Shown in pieces: positions 10,458-23,835 of a DNA stretch of 64,000 nucleotides. The DNA comes from Dentipellis sp. KUC8613 (Eukaryota; Basidiomycota; Agaricomycetes; Russulales; Hericiaceae), in the NCBI GenBank assembly GCA_002286715.1, contig NSJX01000001.1, positions 497,835-561,834 of the forward strand, read 5' to 3'. Every line of letters begins with the position of its first letter. Within the stretch, counting starts at the first letter, position 1. Made by a program: the position numbers and the translations under genes. The notes under the pieces are model-generated. The model searched no databases, was not told the origin of the DNA, and was given only the letters and a program-made list of their open reading frames with translations.

Positions 10458-12954
10458 ATGCCTGACAGCCACCAGATTTTCAAGGTTGGCCCCACCCGTC
10501 CTTCCCACCTCTTCTCTTGCACTTACCGTGTCTGCCCGTGTCACACAGGCTACCTACAGCGGAATCCCCGTTTACGAGATGTGCGTATAGTGTCGTGCAA
10601 AGAAACACGTCCGCTCACGCCAGTTACGCGTGCAGGATGTGTAAAGGGGTTGCGGTCATGCGCCGGCGGTCAGATTCGTGGCTCAACGCGACCCAGATCC
10701 TCAAGGTCGCCGGGTTCGACAAGCCACAGCGCACGCGGGTGCTCGAGCGCGAGGTGCAGAAGGGCGAGCACGAAAAGGTGCAGGGAGGCTACGGGAAGTA
10801 CCAAGGTCAGCGCCCGCACACTCACCGCCACGCCGCGCACACGTTGATGGCGACGTCTTGCGCACGCAGGGACTTGGATACCCCTCGAGCGGGGTCTGCA
10901 GCTCGCGAAGCAGTACAACTGCGAGACGTTGCTGCGTCCTATCATCGATTTTACGCCGGCTGCGAAGAGCCCGCCGCAAGCTCCGAAACATCTTGTTACA
11001 GCAGGCTCCGGGCGGCCTGCGCGTCGTACAGGTACTGATTTGTCCGGGACCGTAGCACTCACTCGCTCAACGCGCAAAGGAGCAGCAGATGTCGAAGAAT
11101 CCGAGATTGACATTGAGTCCCCCCGCGGGTCCGAGGATGGGTCTATGACCCCTTCCCCGACAGATGTCTCGTCGAGCTCGCGAACCCCTTCTCCAATAAT
11201 CAGCAGCCCTCGGTTAGGTGCTGGATCTTCGTTCAACGGAGGTGCTCAGTCTCCATCTCCTGGCGGTCGCAAGCGAAGAACAAGGAGGAATTTGGGACAG
11301 ATAGACGAGTCTGACGGAGAGGCGTCCTCGTCGAAAATCAATGGAACTGGAGATCCCAAGTCCTACGGTGACCAGATTCTGGAGTACTTCATCTCAGACT
11401 CGAACCAGGTACCACCAGTCCTGGTGAACCCACCACCCGACCTGGACCCGAATATGGCCATTGACGATGACGGCCATACTGCCCTTCACTGGGCTTGTGC
11501 CATGGGCCGAATTCGTATCGTCAAGTTCTTGCTTTCTGCTGGCGCAGACATATTCAAGGTCAACAAGGCTGGACAGACAGCCTTGATGCGAAGCGTTATG
11601 TTCGCCAATAACTATGATGTCCGAAAATTCCCAGAACTATACGAACTCCTGCATCGCTCTACCCTGAACATTGACCACTACAACCGGACAGTCTTCCACC
11701 ACATCGTTGACGTGGCCATGTCGAAGAACAAGACTCACGCAGCTCGGTATTACATGGAGACGGTGCTCACTCGCCTGGCTGACTACCCTCGGGAGCTTGC
11801 AGACATAATCAACTTCCAGGATGAGGATGGCGAAACAGCGCTAACGATGGCCGCACGCTGCAGGAGCAAGCGCCTGGTCAAGCTATTGATTGACCACGGG
11901 GCCAACCCCAAGATTGCGAACAAGGATGGAAAGAGCACCGAGGACTACATTCTAGACGACGAGCGTTTCCGCTCATCACCTGTCATACCATCGCGGGCAG
12001 CCGCAATGTCTTTCCGCAACGCCCAGGCTGCGTACCCACCACCCCAGGCACCCAACAACTACTCCTTCGCGCCTTCGCATGGCGATAAGCCGACTCTACA
12101 CCATTCTCTTGCTGCCCAAAAGGCTAGTACGCGATGCATCACGGATATGGCAACCCTTCTCGACAGCCTTGCTGCCTCGTTCGATCAAGAGCTGAGGGAC
12201 AAGGAGCGTGACCTTAATCAGGCGCACGCATTACTTGGCAACATCCAGGCCGAGATCCTGGAGAGCCAACGCGCTGTGGGCCAGCTCAAGATGCAGGCAC
12301 AGGGTCTTGACGGGGGCAGGAAGAGTCTGCAAGAGACGGAGGACGAGCTCAACTACAAGATGGGTAAGCGCTACCGCCTCGGATGGGAGAAGTGGGTCAA
12401 GGATGAGGAGGAGAGGGAGAAAGCCGTTCGGATGGCGGCCAACGGCGAGCTTGCTGTCGTGCCTGCAGCGGCGGTGTCTCTTTACCCGGACGACGAGTCG
12501 GATGGTGACGCGACGTCCGCGGGAGAGAAAGGTAAAGGCAAGCGGAAGGCAGGCGACGAGGACGTGTCAGACTTGCTTGCACTCTATGCCGACATCCCAT
12601 CGGACCCAGAGGGCCTGAGGGTAGCCTGCGAAGCCTTGCGCGAGGACCTTGACCGATACCGCAAGAGGAGAAAGGGGCTGTTTGAGGAGTTTGTCCGCGT
12701 GCAGGCAGAGGCGGGGACAGGGGGCAAGATGAACGATTACAGGCGCTTGATAGCGGCTGGCTGTGGGGGCATACCGCCATCCGAGGTGGACGGGGTGTTG
12801 ACCATGCTGTTAGAGGTATGCTATCCTGGTTTCTCCGCCACATCTGTTGCTTAACGTTCCCTTTGCTATCAAGTCTCTGGAGTCGGAAGAACCCAGCTCT
12901 TCTTCGGTTTCCTGGAGTAGTCTGGGACAACCAAGACCAGTGCCCGCTTCATAG
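10458..12954 (+). CDS. mbp1: APSES transcription factor with ankyrin repeats (MBF DNA-binding subunit type)
   Basis: Sequence-specific regulator of G1/S genes of the Mbp1/Res family. [20 protein letters not shown] opens the APSES/KilA-N domain. It continues through [20 protein letters not shown], the basic [20 protein letters not shown] and [20 protein letters not shown], to about residue 105. After a Ser/Pro-rich linker come ankyrin repeats ([40 protein letters not shown]), then a coiled-coil-rich C-terminus ([20 protein letters not shown] and on). An open frame ends at 12854, but a GTATGC intron at about 12816 joins LLE to [12 protein letters not shown]...PVPAS and the stop at 12952-12954, which I prefer. 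The N-terminal exons are short and interrupted three times. Confidence 0.93.
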
Positions 12955-13248
12955 GATCCAGAGACGTTATATTTGGTTTGGCATTGAAGTCGCAAGTGTA
13001 CTGCATGTATACCGTAGCTTTCATCCTTTGCATGTCGTTTGTGTTGTTATGGCTTGTCTTGTTGTGTATTCTGAGTGGGCTCGAACAATCTACTACTTTA
13101 TCTTGTCTTTATTCCATGACTTCGGTTCCTTGGGTGTGGGGGAGAAAAGGCTCGCTTAGTCAGCGAAATTTCGGGCGGAAGACAGCGGACGCGTCTCGCG
13201 ACCAAACTTCGCCAACGGGACGCACTCACTCGTCCACTCCTCGTCAAC

Positions 13249-14494
13249 ATGCCGGGCTGGTCGCTTATGCAAGTGCGGAACGCGGCGGTTTCGACCCCGT
13301 TTACGAAGGACTTCCGCCATCTGCAGCCCGTCCCCCGCCATTGGACCAAGCGCGTCGGGGCTCTGCGGTCACAGGTCAAAGTCGTCAAGCCGAAAGACAG
13401 GATCAAGTACTGGAACATCGTCCCCGGTGACCAAGTACGCATTCGCGGGGACGCTGATGGGAAGATTCTGGAGGTGTCAAGGATAAACAGGCTCACGAAC
13501 CGTATCCACTTGAAGGGCTCTGGCACCGACGTGAGTCTGGTTCTATGACAGTGACTGCATCGTATTGACCTCGCCCACGATGTCAGTCCCGCTTCATCAA
13601 TGTGCACTACTCGAGATGCCAGCTTTTCATTGGAAACTATGAGTTCCCTAGCGAAGAGACTGGGCAGCAGTCCCGCCCGTACGTGTTTGCAGTGCTACGT
13701 ACTGAACTGCCATTACTCATCCTGCGGTTTTAGTGTTTTCGCAACACGCTTGGGTACCTCAAGTCCCCATTGGCAACCTATGGGTCGTCACTACGAGTGG
13801 GACCGCTTTGCTGTCTCTACGACACCGTCCCTTCCCGGTCACTCGCAGGAGACACCAAGAATCCGCGTGCCCTGGCCCGCCTACGCAAAACCCGTCGTCC
13901 CACCACGTAAGTCGCACTTCCTCGATAGCAAAGCTGGTCGCAGGCTCATTTTGAACAGCCACCATCTACGACACGTCCGCTGAGGCCGTGAAGGAGATCA
14001 CATACAAGCCCTTCATGCTCCCCGCAGACCTCAAGGCGCCCGTCCCCGAGCTCGCAGCAGAAAAGCCGTACATCCAGTCGCTCTTCAACCCGCAGGTGCG
14101 CAAGTACGATCCTGCGGCCCCCGTCGAGGTGCACCTGCAGAAGGAGCTCAGCAACCCGCACGGCCGCGCCAAGAAGCAGGCGCGCTGGAAGGCTGCTCAG
14201 GCGCGCAAGCTCTCCCTCATGCAGGAGTACATGCAGGCCGAGCTCGCGGACCTGAAGGGCCGCACGCGGCGCGAGGCGCGTGCAGATGCGGTGTGGAAGT
14301 GGAACCAGCGGTTGCTGGAGGACAAGAGGGCGGAGAAGAAGAGGCGGTGGAGGAACAGGGGCCAGGAGGCGAAGTTGGAGAGGAAGAAGGCGAGGAAGGC
14401 GAGGAAGGAGCAGAAGCAGACCGAGAGGCTGCAGAACCTGGTCTTGAAGGAGGCTCCCAACCAGTTTGTTCCTCCCGAGTACCCTCAGGCTTGA
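13249..14494 (+). CDS. MRPL40: mitochondrial large-subunit ribosomal protein uL24m
   Basis: Component of the mitochondrial 54S subunit. A KOW motif sits near the N-terminus (VVKPKDRIKYWNIVPGDQVR followed by GDADGKILEVSRINRLTN), the bacterial L24 core. The middle exons give RFINVHYSRCQLFIGNYEFP and then TRLGTSSPHWQPMGRHYEWD. The C-terminal half is a fungal extension with a long Arg/Lys/Ala-rich helix (RAEKKRRWRNRGQEAKLERK and KARKARKEQKQTERLQ) ending NQFVPPEYPQA at 14494. The start at 13249 is the first ATG in frame; the N-terminus is basic (RNAAVSTPFTKDFRHLQPVPRHW) but without a classical long presequence. Three short introns are seen. Confidence 0.92.
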
Positions 14495-14719
14495 TTGCGG
14501 CTTGCCTAGCATGCATGGCAGCTCTACGCCATTGCCTACCCACTTTCTGCATATCTAATAGATTAATACATGCTCCTAGTCCCCACTTTCCCCTTCTCGG
14601 CTCGCATGCCATATATTGTTCCGTAACTTTGACAGCAAGTGTCCTGAGGTCGACTAACACGAGTTGTTCTACTGGCTCGATGGCTTTACGTAAAACGCGG
14701 GGCGCTCACTACACTCAAC

Positions 14720-16372
14720 ATGCACGACCGACATCCTTCAGCAGGAGGGAATTCGTCAAGAGATGCACCATACCAATCGTTGTCGCAAATCCCTGAAGGG
14801 ACCCATGCGGTCGAGGAGGTGCTCGATGCCGAGATGGACGTCGAGGACATGGAGGATAGCATGCTCGAAGAAGTGTCTCACCCACCGCCTCCTGCAGGAC
14901 GAATACGATGGATACACTTCTTGCTCGGGTGTGCAGTGCTCCTACCATGGAACGGTATGTGATATAGATTGTATATCAGTGGACGTGCTGTTGAATTCAC
15001 CCTGCAGTCATGATAACGGCGACGCCGTATTTCATATCTCGTCTGGAGGGCTCTCCTCTTCGTAGTACATTCAGCTCCTGGCTATCGACAACATTCACAT
15101 TCGCCAATTTCTTCGCCCTCGCATACGCGACCGCCACCTCGAAGAAGGTACGGCTACGTGTCTTTCCCCGCACACGCTGCTAACCACTCTGGATATTGCG
15201 TTCAGGTGTCCTCCGCGTCCCGTGTTCGATGGACAACACTATGCCTCGCAGGCCTCACATTCCTGCTCACAGTCAGCACGTATCTCCACCTTCCCGCAGG
15301 GCTTTTCTTTGCCTTCGTCCTTCTGAACGGGGTAGCACAAGCCATCGCCGGATCATTCCTGCAGACGTCTGTTGTGGCAATCGCCTCGCTATTTGGGCCC
15401 ACCGTCATGCAAGCTGTCATGTCCGGCCAGGCTGCCGTCGCCATCGTCGTGTCATTGGTCCAGGTCATTAGCGCCGGCACCTCGTTGCACACATCTGGTG
15501 GCGAGATGATCATGGTCAGCGACGGCTCTGCAGAAGAGAAGTCCGCCTGGGCCTTTTTCGGGCTGTCAACGCTCTTCCTCGTTGCGTGCACGGGTGCGAA
15601 TGTCATGCTGACGCGCACGCCGGAGTACCATGCTGTGGTCGCTCCCATTGACGAGTCGTGGACCCGCCGGCTGTCGGGCGAGCTTGGCGAGCAGCGGCCG
15701 TTGGTTTCACCAGACGCTCCAGCAGGGTTTGCGGACACGAAGAAGCGTATTCTGAGAATTGCACGGAGTAACGTGCTGTTCGAGGTTGCGGTCGCTTATG
15801 TGTTCGTAGTGACATTGGTACGTCGTAACACACCCATGCGACGAATTATGCATTGACCTCCAGTGTAGTCGGTCTACCCTCCGTTGACGATCTCGGTGCA
15901 ACCTACCAACCCTGGCATCGCACCTCTTCTGTTCAGCTCTATGCACTTCCTGGTATTCAATATCGGCGATTTCCTAGGCCGTTACCTTTGCTCGTACCCC
16001 CGTCTGTTGGTTTGGTCCGCAAAGCGACTCTCCGTCCTCTCAGCCTGCCGCACGCTCTTCATACCGCTCTTCTTGGCTTGTAACATCCAGCGAGATCCCT
16101 CCCTTCCATCCAAATCGCCCCTCATCAACTCCGATTTCCTGTTCATGCTACTGCTCGTGATATTTGGTCTCAGCAACGGCTACGTCTCGAGTCTGTGCAT
16201 GATGTCCGCAGGGTCTCTGGAGCACAATCCCAGGCTGAAGGGGAGGAGGGAGGACGTGGACATTGCGGCTACCGTCGCGAGTTTCTGTTTGGTGGGCGGA
16301 CTTGTGGTGGGGAGCATGATGAGCTTTGGCGTGAGGGCTGCGGTCTGTGGATGTAATCCGTTCAAAGAATAG
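14720..16372 (+). CDS. FUN26: equilibrative nucleoside transporter (SLC29/FUN26 family)
   Basis: Integral membrane carrier for nucleosides or nucleobases; the yeast relative FUN26 is vacuolar. An acidic cytosolic N-terminus of about 60 residues (DAEMDVEDMEDSMLEEV) precedes the first helix, IRWIHFLLGCAVLLPWN, whose PWN motif is characteristic of ENTs. Further membrane segments include LCLAGLTFLLTVSTYLHLPA, GLFFAFVLLNGVAQAIAGSF, QAAVAIVVSLVQVISAG, AWAFFGLSTLFLVACTGANV and NVLFEVAVAYVFVVTL. The C-terminal half has the NIGDFLGRYLCSYP motif, FLFMLLLVIFGLSNGYVSSL and a final helix SFCLVGGLVVGSMMSFGVRA. It ends CGCNPFKE at 16370-16372. Short introns lie near 14955, 15150 and 15818. Confidence 0.92.
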
Positions 16373-16590
16373 ATTGTATAGTACAGTCAGGATATCCAAT
16401 TTACACTTAATCATATATTCTTCCTCGTCATCCCAAGCAGACGTCTCTAAACCGATGGCACGTTACTTCACCGTACGTCGACTGGAGAGCTTGGGAGTGA
16501 TTCAGAATACAAACCAATGGGAAGCAGTCGATGACTCGCACGTAGCGCGACGGGAGATGCTCACCTCGAGGCGTATGGCACCAAACGTCG

Positions 16591-17233
16591 TTATGATGAT
16601 GGTAATCCCCGGGGAGCGCCAGGCAACTTTGGGGCCAACTCTCTCATCTGCTTTGACTGCCGCTGTTTACGGTGCTCGTTGAGCCGCATCGCGAAAAGGT
16701 CACGGTGCAAGGCATATCGATCATGAGACGGAGTCGGCGTCCCACTGCCGCTTGGGGATGCGGGGAGCGAGCCAGGCGTCTTTGGCATCGGAGACGGCGA
16801 CTTGGACTTCTTATCCTTGCCCGCAGACTCTTTGTCCTCGTCCTTCTTCTCGCCATCCTTCGCAGCAGCCTCCTTCTCTGCCTTGGCCTTCTCCGCCTTT
16901 TCCTTCTTACGGCGCTGCTTTTCCTCCCACTCCTCTTTCACCTTGGCGATCTCCTCGGGGCTGAGCCCCATCTTCTTCGCACCGCCGGGACTAACGCCAT
17001 CGCCGCTATCGCCCAACTGGGTTGCGAAGCCCGGATCTTTCAGGTGGGCGTCACAGGTATAGATAAAGTCCACCGCATTGGCCGTCGCGAGCACGGTGGG
17101 TGTGGGCTTGTAGCAAACATAGCACGCCTTCGGCGTCCCTGCCGTCTAAAACGCCTTGAAGGCTTAAACATTCGATAGGCAGATCCGATTTGAAAAGGCT
17201 CACTCGTTTATAATACAAGTTGGTGAAAGACAT
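16591..17233 (-). CDS. VFA1: Vps4-associated protein VFA1
   Basis: Small zinc-ribbon-like protein that binds the ESCRT AAA ATPase Vps4 at endosomes. Exon 1 (17233-17204) encodes MSFTNLYYKR. A 59-base GTGAGC...TTTTAG intron follows, and exon 2 (17145-16591) starts TAGTPKACYVCYKPTPTVLA, with the conserved CxxC, then DFIYTCDAHLKDPGFA carrying the Cys/His pair. The middle is a charged Lys/Glu/Ala coiled coil (EEIAKVKEEWEEKQRRKKEK and beyond). After it comes Ser/Pro-rich sequence, and the C-terminal HDRYALHRDLFAMRLNEHRK segment corresponds to the family's Vps4-binding end. Total 194 residues. It is convergent with the nucleoside transporter. Confidence 0.92.
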
Positions 17234-19413
<2,180 letters not shown>

Positions 19414-19723
19414 GCTTGGTAGAAGCACGAACTATACGATGAAGCGAAGACACAGGAAGAAGTGTATCATGAACAGTGTATAAGTTGTCTGTTCCAATGA
19501 GAACGATGTTGGATGCTCCATGTGCGTGATCATCGAGCACGTATGCGGGACTACATAAGAGAATAGCGTATTGCGTATGGCAAGTAACGAAAAGGTAAGT
19601 ATACACGAAAGTAAGAATAAACGTAGGAGAAAGAACGGTGGAGTCAGTGATTTAAATAGAAGGTATAATATGCCTGACCGCGCCAAAAAGCACCGCCAGA
19701 TCCAGTATGCACTGTACCACATC
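19414..19723. other. convergent 3' intergenic region
   Basis: AT-richer sequence between two 3' ends. No coding signal is seen. Confidence 0.5.
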
Positions 19724-21400
19724 CTACACGCCTCGTTCAACCATAGCCCGTGGTGGCCTCGTGCCTATAACCGCCCGCACAAGTGCACCAAGAGCAACAT
19801 TGATCTCGCGACGCCTAATGCCTGTTCTTCGCCAGAGAGACTTGAACAGCCCCAGCACGCACAAAATGAATGATATGTCAAGGAACAGCCGCCGCACGAT
19901 CATCCACGTCGGCGTCAATCCCTCGTCCCGCAGCACGATCGTTGCGACATGGCGCACCGTGGCCGCCACGCGCGAGATGGCCTGTATCACAAGCGACCAC
20001 AGGCCCAGATCGCTGTTTGTCCAGGATATACCTGGACGGCTGCTCGGGCTGCCCCGACCTTGATTCCTGAAGGGCGAGGAGGACCCTCGTCCAGGGGAGG
20101 GGTAGCTGCCCCACGACTGGGTTGGTCGGGATTCCAGAATGTCGATGCGCTCTGTGAGGGCGGCTATGTGGGCTTGCATATTCTCCAGGGCTCTCTCCAG
20201 AGCAATCCTAGACGGAGGGCGTGGGGTCATGCCGGTCTGATGCAGGGCGTATTGCCTCACAGGCGGTGCAGACATGGGGCCGGGCCCGCGATAGGCGGGC
20301 TGTGCTAGATACTGAGGTCCAATCTCCTGCGATGCATGGGAGTACTGGTCGCTGTAGGATGATGGGTGGTTATAGGAAGATGCGGGACGAGAAGGGGTGG
20401 ATGGCCCTGCGAAGGCAGATGGTGTGCTGAAACCGGGCATGGGCTGGGTTTCGGGTATAGGCGGCGACGTCATCAGCAGGGATCCGGCCATGGGTGTTCG
20501 GTACCTGTGTGAGGAAAGGGAGGATTGTGGCCTGTTCGCGAGGCTCTGTTCGTGCACGGAGGGAACGGGGGGTATGTGAGCCTCTTCTTCGTCGGAGGTC
20601 TCTTCGTCGGATGTTGTAACCTCCTGCTGCAGTTGGGGATTAGTTGTGTTGTTCTTAAAGTGGGGAGGAAGATGGCCAGGCTGTAGGATCGTCGAACGTC
20701 GTCGGTCGGAGGCCTCTGAACTTGAGTCGGATTCATGTGGCCTGGACAGTGAGCCTGAATACACCGCTGTAAGCACTGGGCAGTGATAAAGGACACTGGC
20801 TCACATACCGCTCATCATAATGTTTGAAGGGTCGCCCTCGAAAGACTCTAATTCCCGCACTAAGTCCCTCGCCATAGTTTTGTCGGAATATTTGCGCAAT
20901 ACCTAGCGTGTCTAATTAGCGGCCAGGGCACTTCGCTGGAGTCATAGGTCATTGAACTCACCTTCAGCAATGCATCTACATACAACCATTTCGCTTCATA
21001 TGATTCAAGGTCCTTATGTTTTGCCCATGCATCCCTAGTCGCAGTTTCGTACGTATTTCCACGTGCTAAGCAACACATCGAGAGTAACGCACCATTTTGC
21101 CCTGCCCAACATGTCGAAGATACCGGGTCGAGGCGACTTGACGTTTCCAACAGTAGCTAGCGATAGTCATATTTGAGGATTGTGTTTGACCAAGAGAGCG
21201 CTTGTACTGCGTACCTTGTTTATACAGACTGACGGCGAAGCATGGTAAATGGGTGTTCAGTTTACGAGACAATAGTACACGCACCTATACATAGTCAACT
21301 TCTCTTCATATCCAGTCTGAATGGGCCCGGTCTTTGGCAGGCTCTGTATGATCTCCACGGCCCTGTCAAACTGAGCATCAATGAGCTCGTGCGAGTCCAT
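19724..21400 (-). CDS. acyl-CoA-binding domain protein, tail-anchored (ACBD4/5-like)
   Basis: Binds long-chain acyl-CoA; animal ACBD5 and yeast relatives of this layout sit on peroxisomes or the ER. The ATG at 21400 begins MDSHELIDAQFDRAVEIIQS. The ACB domain (about residues 8-95) reads LPKTGPIQTGYEEKLTMY, then LYKQ, then TVGNVKSPRPGIFDMLGRAK, then WDAWAKHKDLESYEAKWLYV. These carry the Tyr/Lys ligand residues of the YKQ and KSPRPG motifs. It is followed by LRKYSDKTMARDLVRELE, a long Ser/Pro/Gln-rich disordered region, a short coiled segment (RALENMQAHIAALTERIDIL), and a hydrophobic stretch FLDISFILCVLGLFKSLW about 35 residues before the basic C-terminus. Short introns break the ACB domain into small exons. 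Confidence 0.88.
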
Positions 21401-21804
21401 TCTTGCCGCCCGGGGTTACTACGGTGTGCACAAGTGTTGGGATACAGATACGGCCAAAAGAAATGCTTCACGTCGTACGGTGAGGGATAGGGAGTATTAC
21501 CGGAAGGGATTTGCGCGAGACAGGAGGTGATGATGAGGGTGTAACTTGCAGGTGTTTGCCCCGTCGGCCATTTGGCACGCGCAGGCACGCGCCTAACCGG
21601 AGACCAAAGTTTAGCGATCGGCCACTGAGCGCGGCCGGAGCGTCAAACAAGTGACTTGGATTCAAATTATTGTTGAAGGGTCTCAGTGGAAAAGGTGGAT
21701 TCATATGTGTATATCTCGGCGAACTCAACCTCCAGATTCATTAGGGTGGACAGCAAACATAATAATAGTCAATGGTAGCGTGCAATGGGACCGGGCTGCC
21801 CATG
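21401..21804. other. intergenic region between two minus-strand genes
   Basis: It holds the promoter of the acyl-CoA-binding gene and the 3' region of the mS34-like gene. No coding frame is supported and no clear TATA box is seen. Confidence 0.4.
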
Positions 21805-22221
21805 TCATGACTTCGATGCACCATGCATCCAGGAGTACTTCAATCCTCCCCGAATCTGCTCCTCTCGTTCGCTGACCACTTTTCCTGCAGAGACCACATT
21901 AGCAAACCATAGATACAAAAGCAAGACCAACACGAAGAGGCCAGCACGGTGGTATTCGCCAGACTCACCTTTCCACACTAGCTTTCCCCAAGCCTTCCCG
22001 TGCGACCCCTGATTCTTTAGCTTTGCCCTTGTAACCTCCCAGTAACTTTCTGAGATGCCCTTCGGGCCCCACCGCGTCTGATGCACGCGCTGTCCGACGC
22101 CGTCATTCGGGTACCGCGAGAGCACTTGGTAGAGATTTGCCGGCCGTGAAGACAAGCTCGGAGGGAGCTTGGAAGGGAGCAGAGTCTGGAGGGCTTTCGC
22201 CGCGGCGTTTGCAGCTGCCAT
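21805..22221 (-). CDS. mitochondrial small ribosomal subunit protein mS34-like
   Basis: Two exons, 22221-21969 and 21884-21805, encode 110 residues; the 84-base intron begins GTGAGT and ends CTGCAG. The N-terminus MAAANAAAKALQTLLPSKLP is Ala/Ser/Lys-rich and acid-poor, as in mitochondrial leaders. The core NLYQVLSRYPNDGVGQRVHQ followed by WGPKGISESYWEVTRAKL and HGKAWGKLVWKGK aligns by eye with the MRPS34 pattern G-x-G-x-x-V, W, C/YW-x-TR, HGKAWG-x-x-x-KGK. Because the intron length is a multiple of three, retaining it would insert a hydrophobic stretch in frame, so an unspliced model would look like a membrane protein. It is divergent from the GatC-like gene (151 bases between starts). Confidence 0.75.
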   Translation of the reverse strand: MAAANAAAKALQTLLPSKLPPSLSSRPANLYQVLSRYPNDGVGQRVHQTRWGPKGISESYWEVTRAKLKNQGSHGKAWGKLVWKGESGEYHRAGLFVLVLLLYLWFANVVSAGKVVSEREEQIRGGLKYSWMHGASKS

Positions 22222-22372
22222 CGGTGTGAGGGTGGAGGGCGCGAAGGGGAGGAGAACGCGAGTTGTGGTGGCCGAGCTGCGACTGACGCGCTGGTGCCGG
22301 TAAAGGAGGTGTTGGAACTCCGACGCGCCCGCTCCGAGTCGCCTGCTCGCAAGTCTCGACGCGTCCGAGTCG
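22222..22372. promoter_or_regulatory. short bidirectional promoter, mS34-like / GatC-like
   Basis: Only 151 bases separate the two start codons. It is GC-rich with no TATA box; an ACGCGT hexamer lies at 22359-22364. Both flanking products are predicted to act in mitochondrial translation. Confidence 0.5.
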
Positions 22373-22915
22373 ATGTCGGCACGGCCGCTCACCACCATGT
22401 CTGCCTCTCGAACAGCCTTCCGCCTCTGTTCGTCGGCGCGCATATCCAAAAAACAGTGCGCAAGTCACCTACGGCGCTCTCACAGTAGACCTGCTTTCGA
22501 CACGGATGACTGCGCGCTTCCCCGAAATCCTACCTGGTCCGTCGACGAGCTCTTGTCTTCCTATCCGAAGCCTACGATAGATTCCAAGACGCTTGACCAC
22601 CTGCGCCGTCTATCTGCACTGACTCCGCCAGAGGAGGGGTCGGAGGCGCGACAGCAGCTGACCCAGCAGCTCGAAGACTTGGTCAAATTGGTGGAGGCGG
22701 TCAAGATGGTGGACACACGAAGTCTTGCTTCAACTGAAGGAACATCCATTCCAGACGGCAGAATATGGGCAGAGGGTGCTGGGATTGAGATACAAGGGAG
22801 TCCTCGCTCGCAGGAAGAAGGGGATGTTCTAGACCAGGCGAAACTTCTGTCATATGCTGCTCGCACAGAGAACGGCCTGTACCTTGTCGACGCAGATAGG
22901 AAAAATAAGAAGTAG
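22373..22915 (+). CDS. GATC: mitochondrial glutamyl-tRNA(Gln) amidotransferase subunit C-like
   Basis: GatC stabilises the GatA/GatB amidotransferase that converts Glu-tRNA(Gln) to Gln-tRNA(Gln) in mitochondria. A single exon encodes 180 residues. A second ATG at 22397 (MSASRTAFRLCSSARISKKQ) gives a better Arg/Ser-rich presequence and may be the true start. The core, TIDSKTLDHLRRLSALTPPE followed by RQQLTQQLEDLVKLVEAVKM and VDT, has the helical GatC pattern (L-x-x-L-A/S, then a D/E-x-x-x-I/V helix and VDT). The C-terminal part (AKLLSYAARTENGLYLVDAD) contains the family's late R-x-G-L-x-V element. It is somewhat longer than bacterial GatC (about 95 residues), as mitochondrial forms usually are. 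Confidence 0.8.
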   Translation: MSARPLTTMSASRTAFRLCSSARISKKQCASHLRRSHSRPAFDTDDCALPRNPTWSVDELLSSYPKPTIDSKTLDHLRRLSALTPPEEGSEARQQLTQQLEDLVKLVEAVKMVDTRSLASTEGTSIPDGRIWAEGAGIEIQGSPRSQEEGDVLDQAKLLSYAARTENGLYLVDADRKNKK

Positions 22916-23835
22916 GCTTCTATTTTATCTTTATCAATGTATCGATGAAGCCAAGCGTTTTGTTTACAGTTGAAGGCCGATACTCAGCACGTCCCAACCT
23001 CGTCTCACATGGTACCCTTGCACCTCGGAGGTGTACGGGCCTCAGAAGGCCTGTGGAGTCTTAGAGATACCCATTGTATGTTTATTATTGCATATCATGA
23101 GCCAATAATTATACAACTCTCAGGTTGATATAGAAGACAATATCGTCTTTGATGATAAGAGTTGCCACAACACCTCTGCTCGCCGTCGACCCTCGGCACA
23201 TTATCGTTACTTATATCCGCGACGCATGATCACTACTGGCTTGGCGGTCAGGTTTTGACACTTCCTCATGTATGATCATAGGCAGTCTCAGTCGTCCATG
23301 TGAACGTATCATCATGCAGAGCCCCGTCGGCAGAATCCGACATCCATCTGCACGTGCGGGCACCCGCTGAAGGCCTGTTCGTCACCCTTGCGATCACTGG
23401 ACTTTCCCCGGGTCGATAAACGTTCTCTGCACTGATGCTGCCAAGACATATTCTGCTCAGCGATAAGCCAAATGCAGGACGATGAGAGTCGCCGAGGTGC
23501 CGTGTCCATGTGGGTAGTCCTCTATGGAAAGCATTGTCATTCGGGGCATATGCTATCCATCACTTCAACAGCTTCAATTTTCAAGGATGCATTGACCACC
23601 GGACACACAAAATCCGTTATACTGACGAAGTCAGCTTCTGAACAGTACGTCCGACCATGCGCTTCCCTCGTCCTGCCCCGGTTTCCGTGGTCGACAACCA
23701 TGCGATGCTTCTTGGCACTATGGGTCGAGCAGAGTATAAAAGCTCTCCAGCATAGCCCGAGTCCTCAGCAGTCCTTCGTCGGTCTCTGCTACCTCAGCTC
23801 GAGCGCTTTCCGTTCTCATACCGCTGTACTTCACG
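22916..23835. other. 0.9 kb intergenic region with the protease promoter
   Basis: No gene is supported here. The 3' half is the promoter of the secreted metalloprotease. Open frames in this stretch lack motifs. Confidence 0.5.
23735..23741 (+). promoter_or_regulatory. TATA box of the M43 metalloprotease gene
   Basis: The string GTATAAAAGC places TATAAAA at 23735-23741, about 95 bases before the ATG at 23836. This distance and context are usual for regulated, highly expressed secreted-enzyme genes of basidiomycetes. Confidence 0.6.

Noticed and set aside
12817..12854. APSES protein ending [11 protein letters not shown] at 12854
   Set aside because: A consensus GTATGC donor and a TATCAAG acceptor make a 58-base intron that leads to a longer, family-like acidic/Ser end at 12954. 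Read-through would be the intron-retained form.
21885..21968. Membrane segment AGLFVLVLLLYLWFANVV in the mS34-like protein
   Set aside because: It is the translation of an in-frame 84-base intron with good GTGAGT and CTGCAG ends. Removing it restores the family's WKGK sequence.
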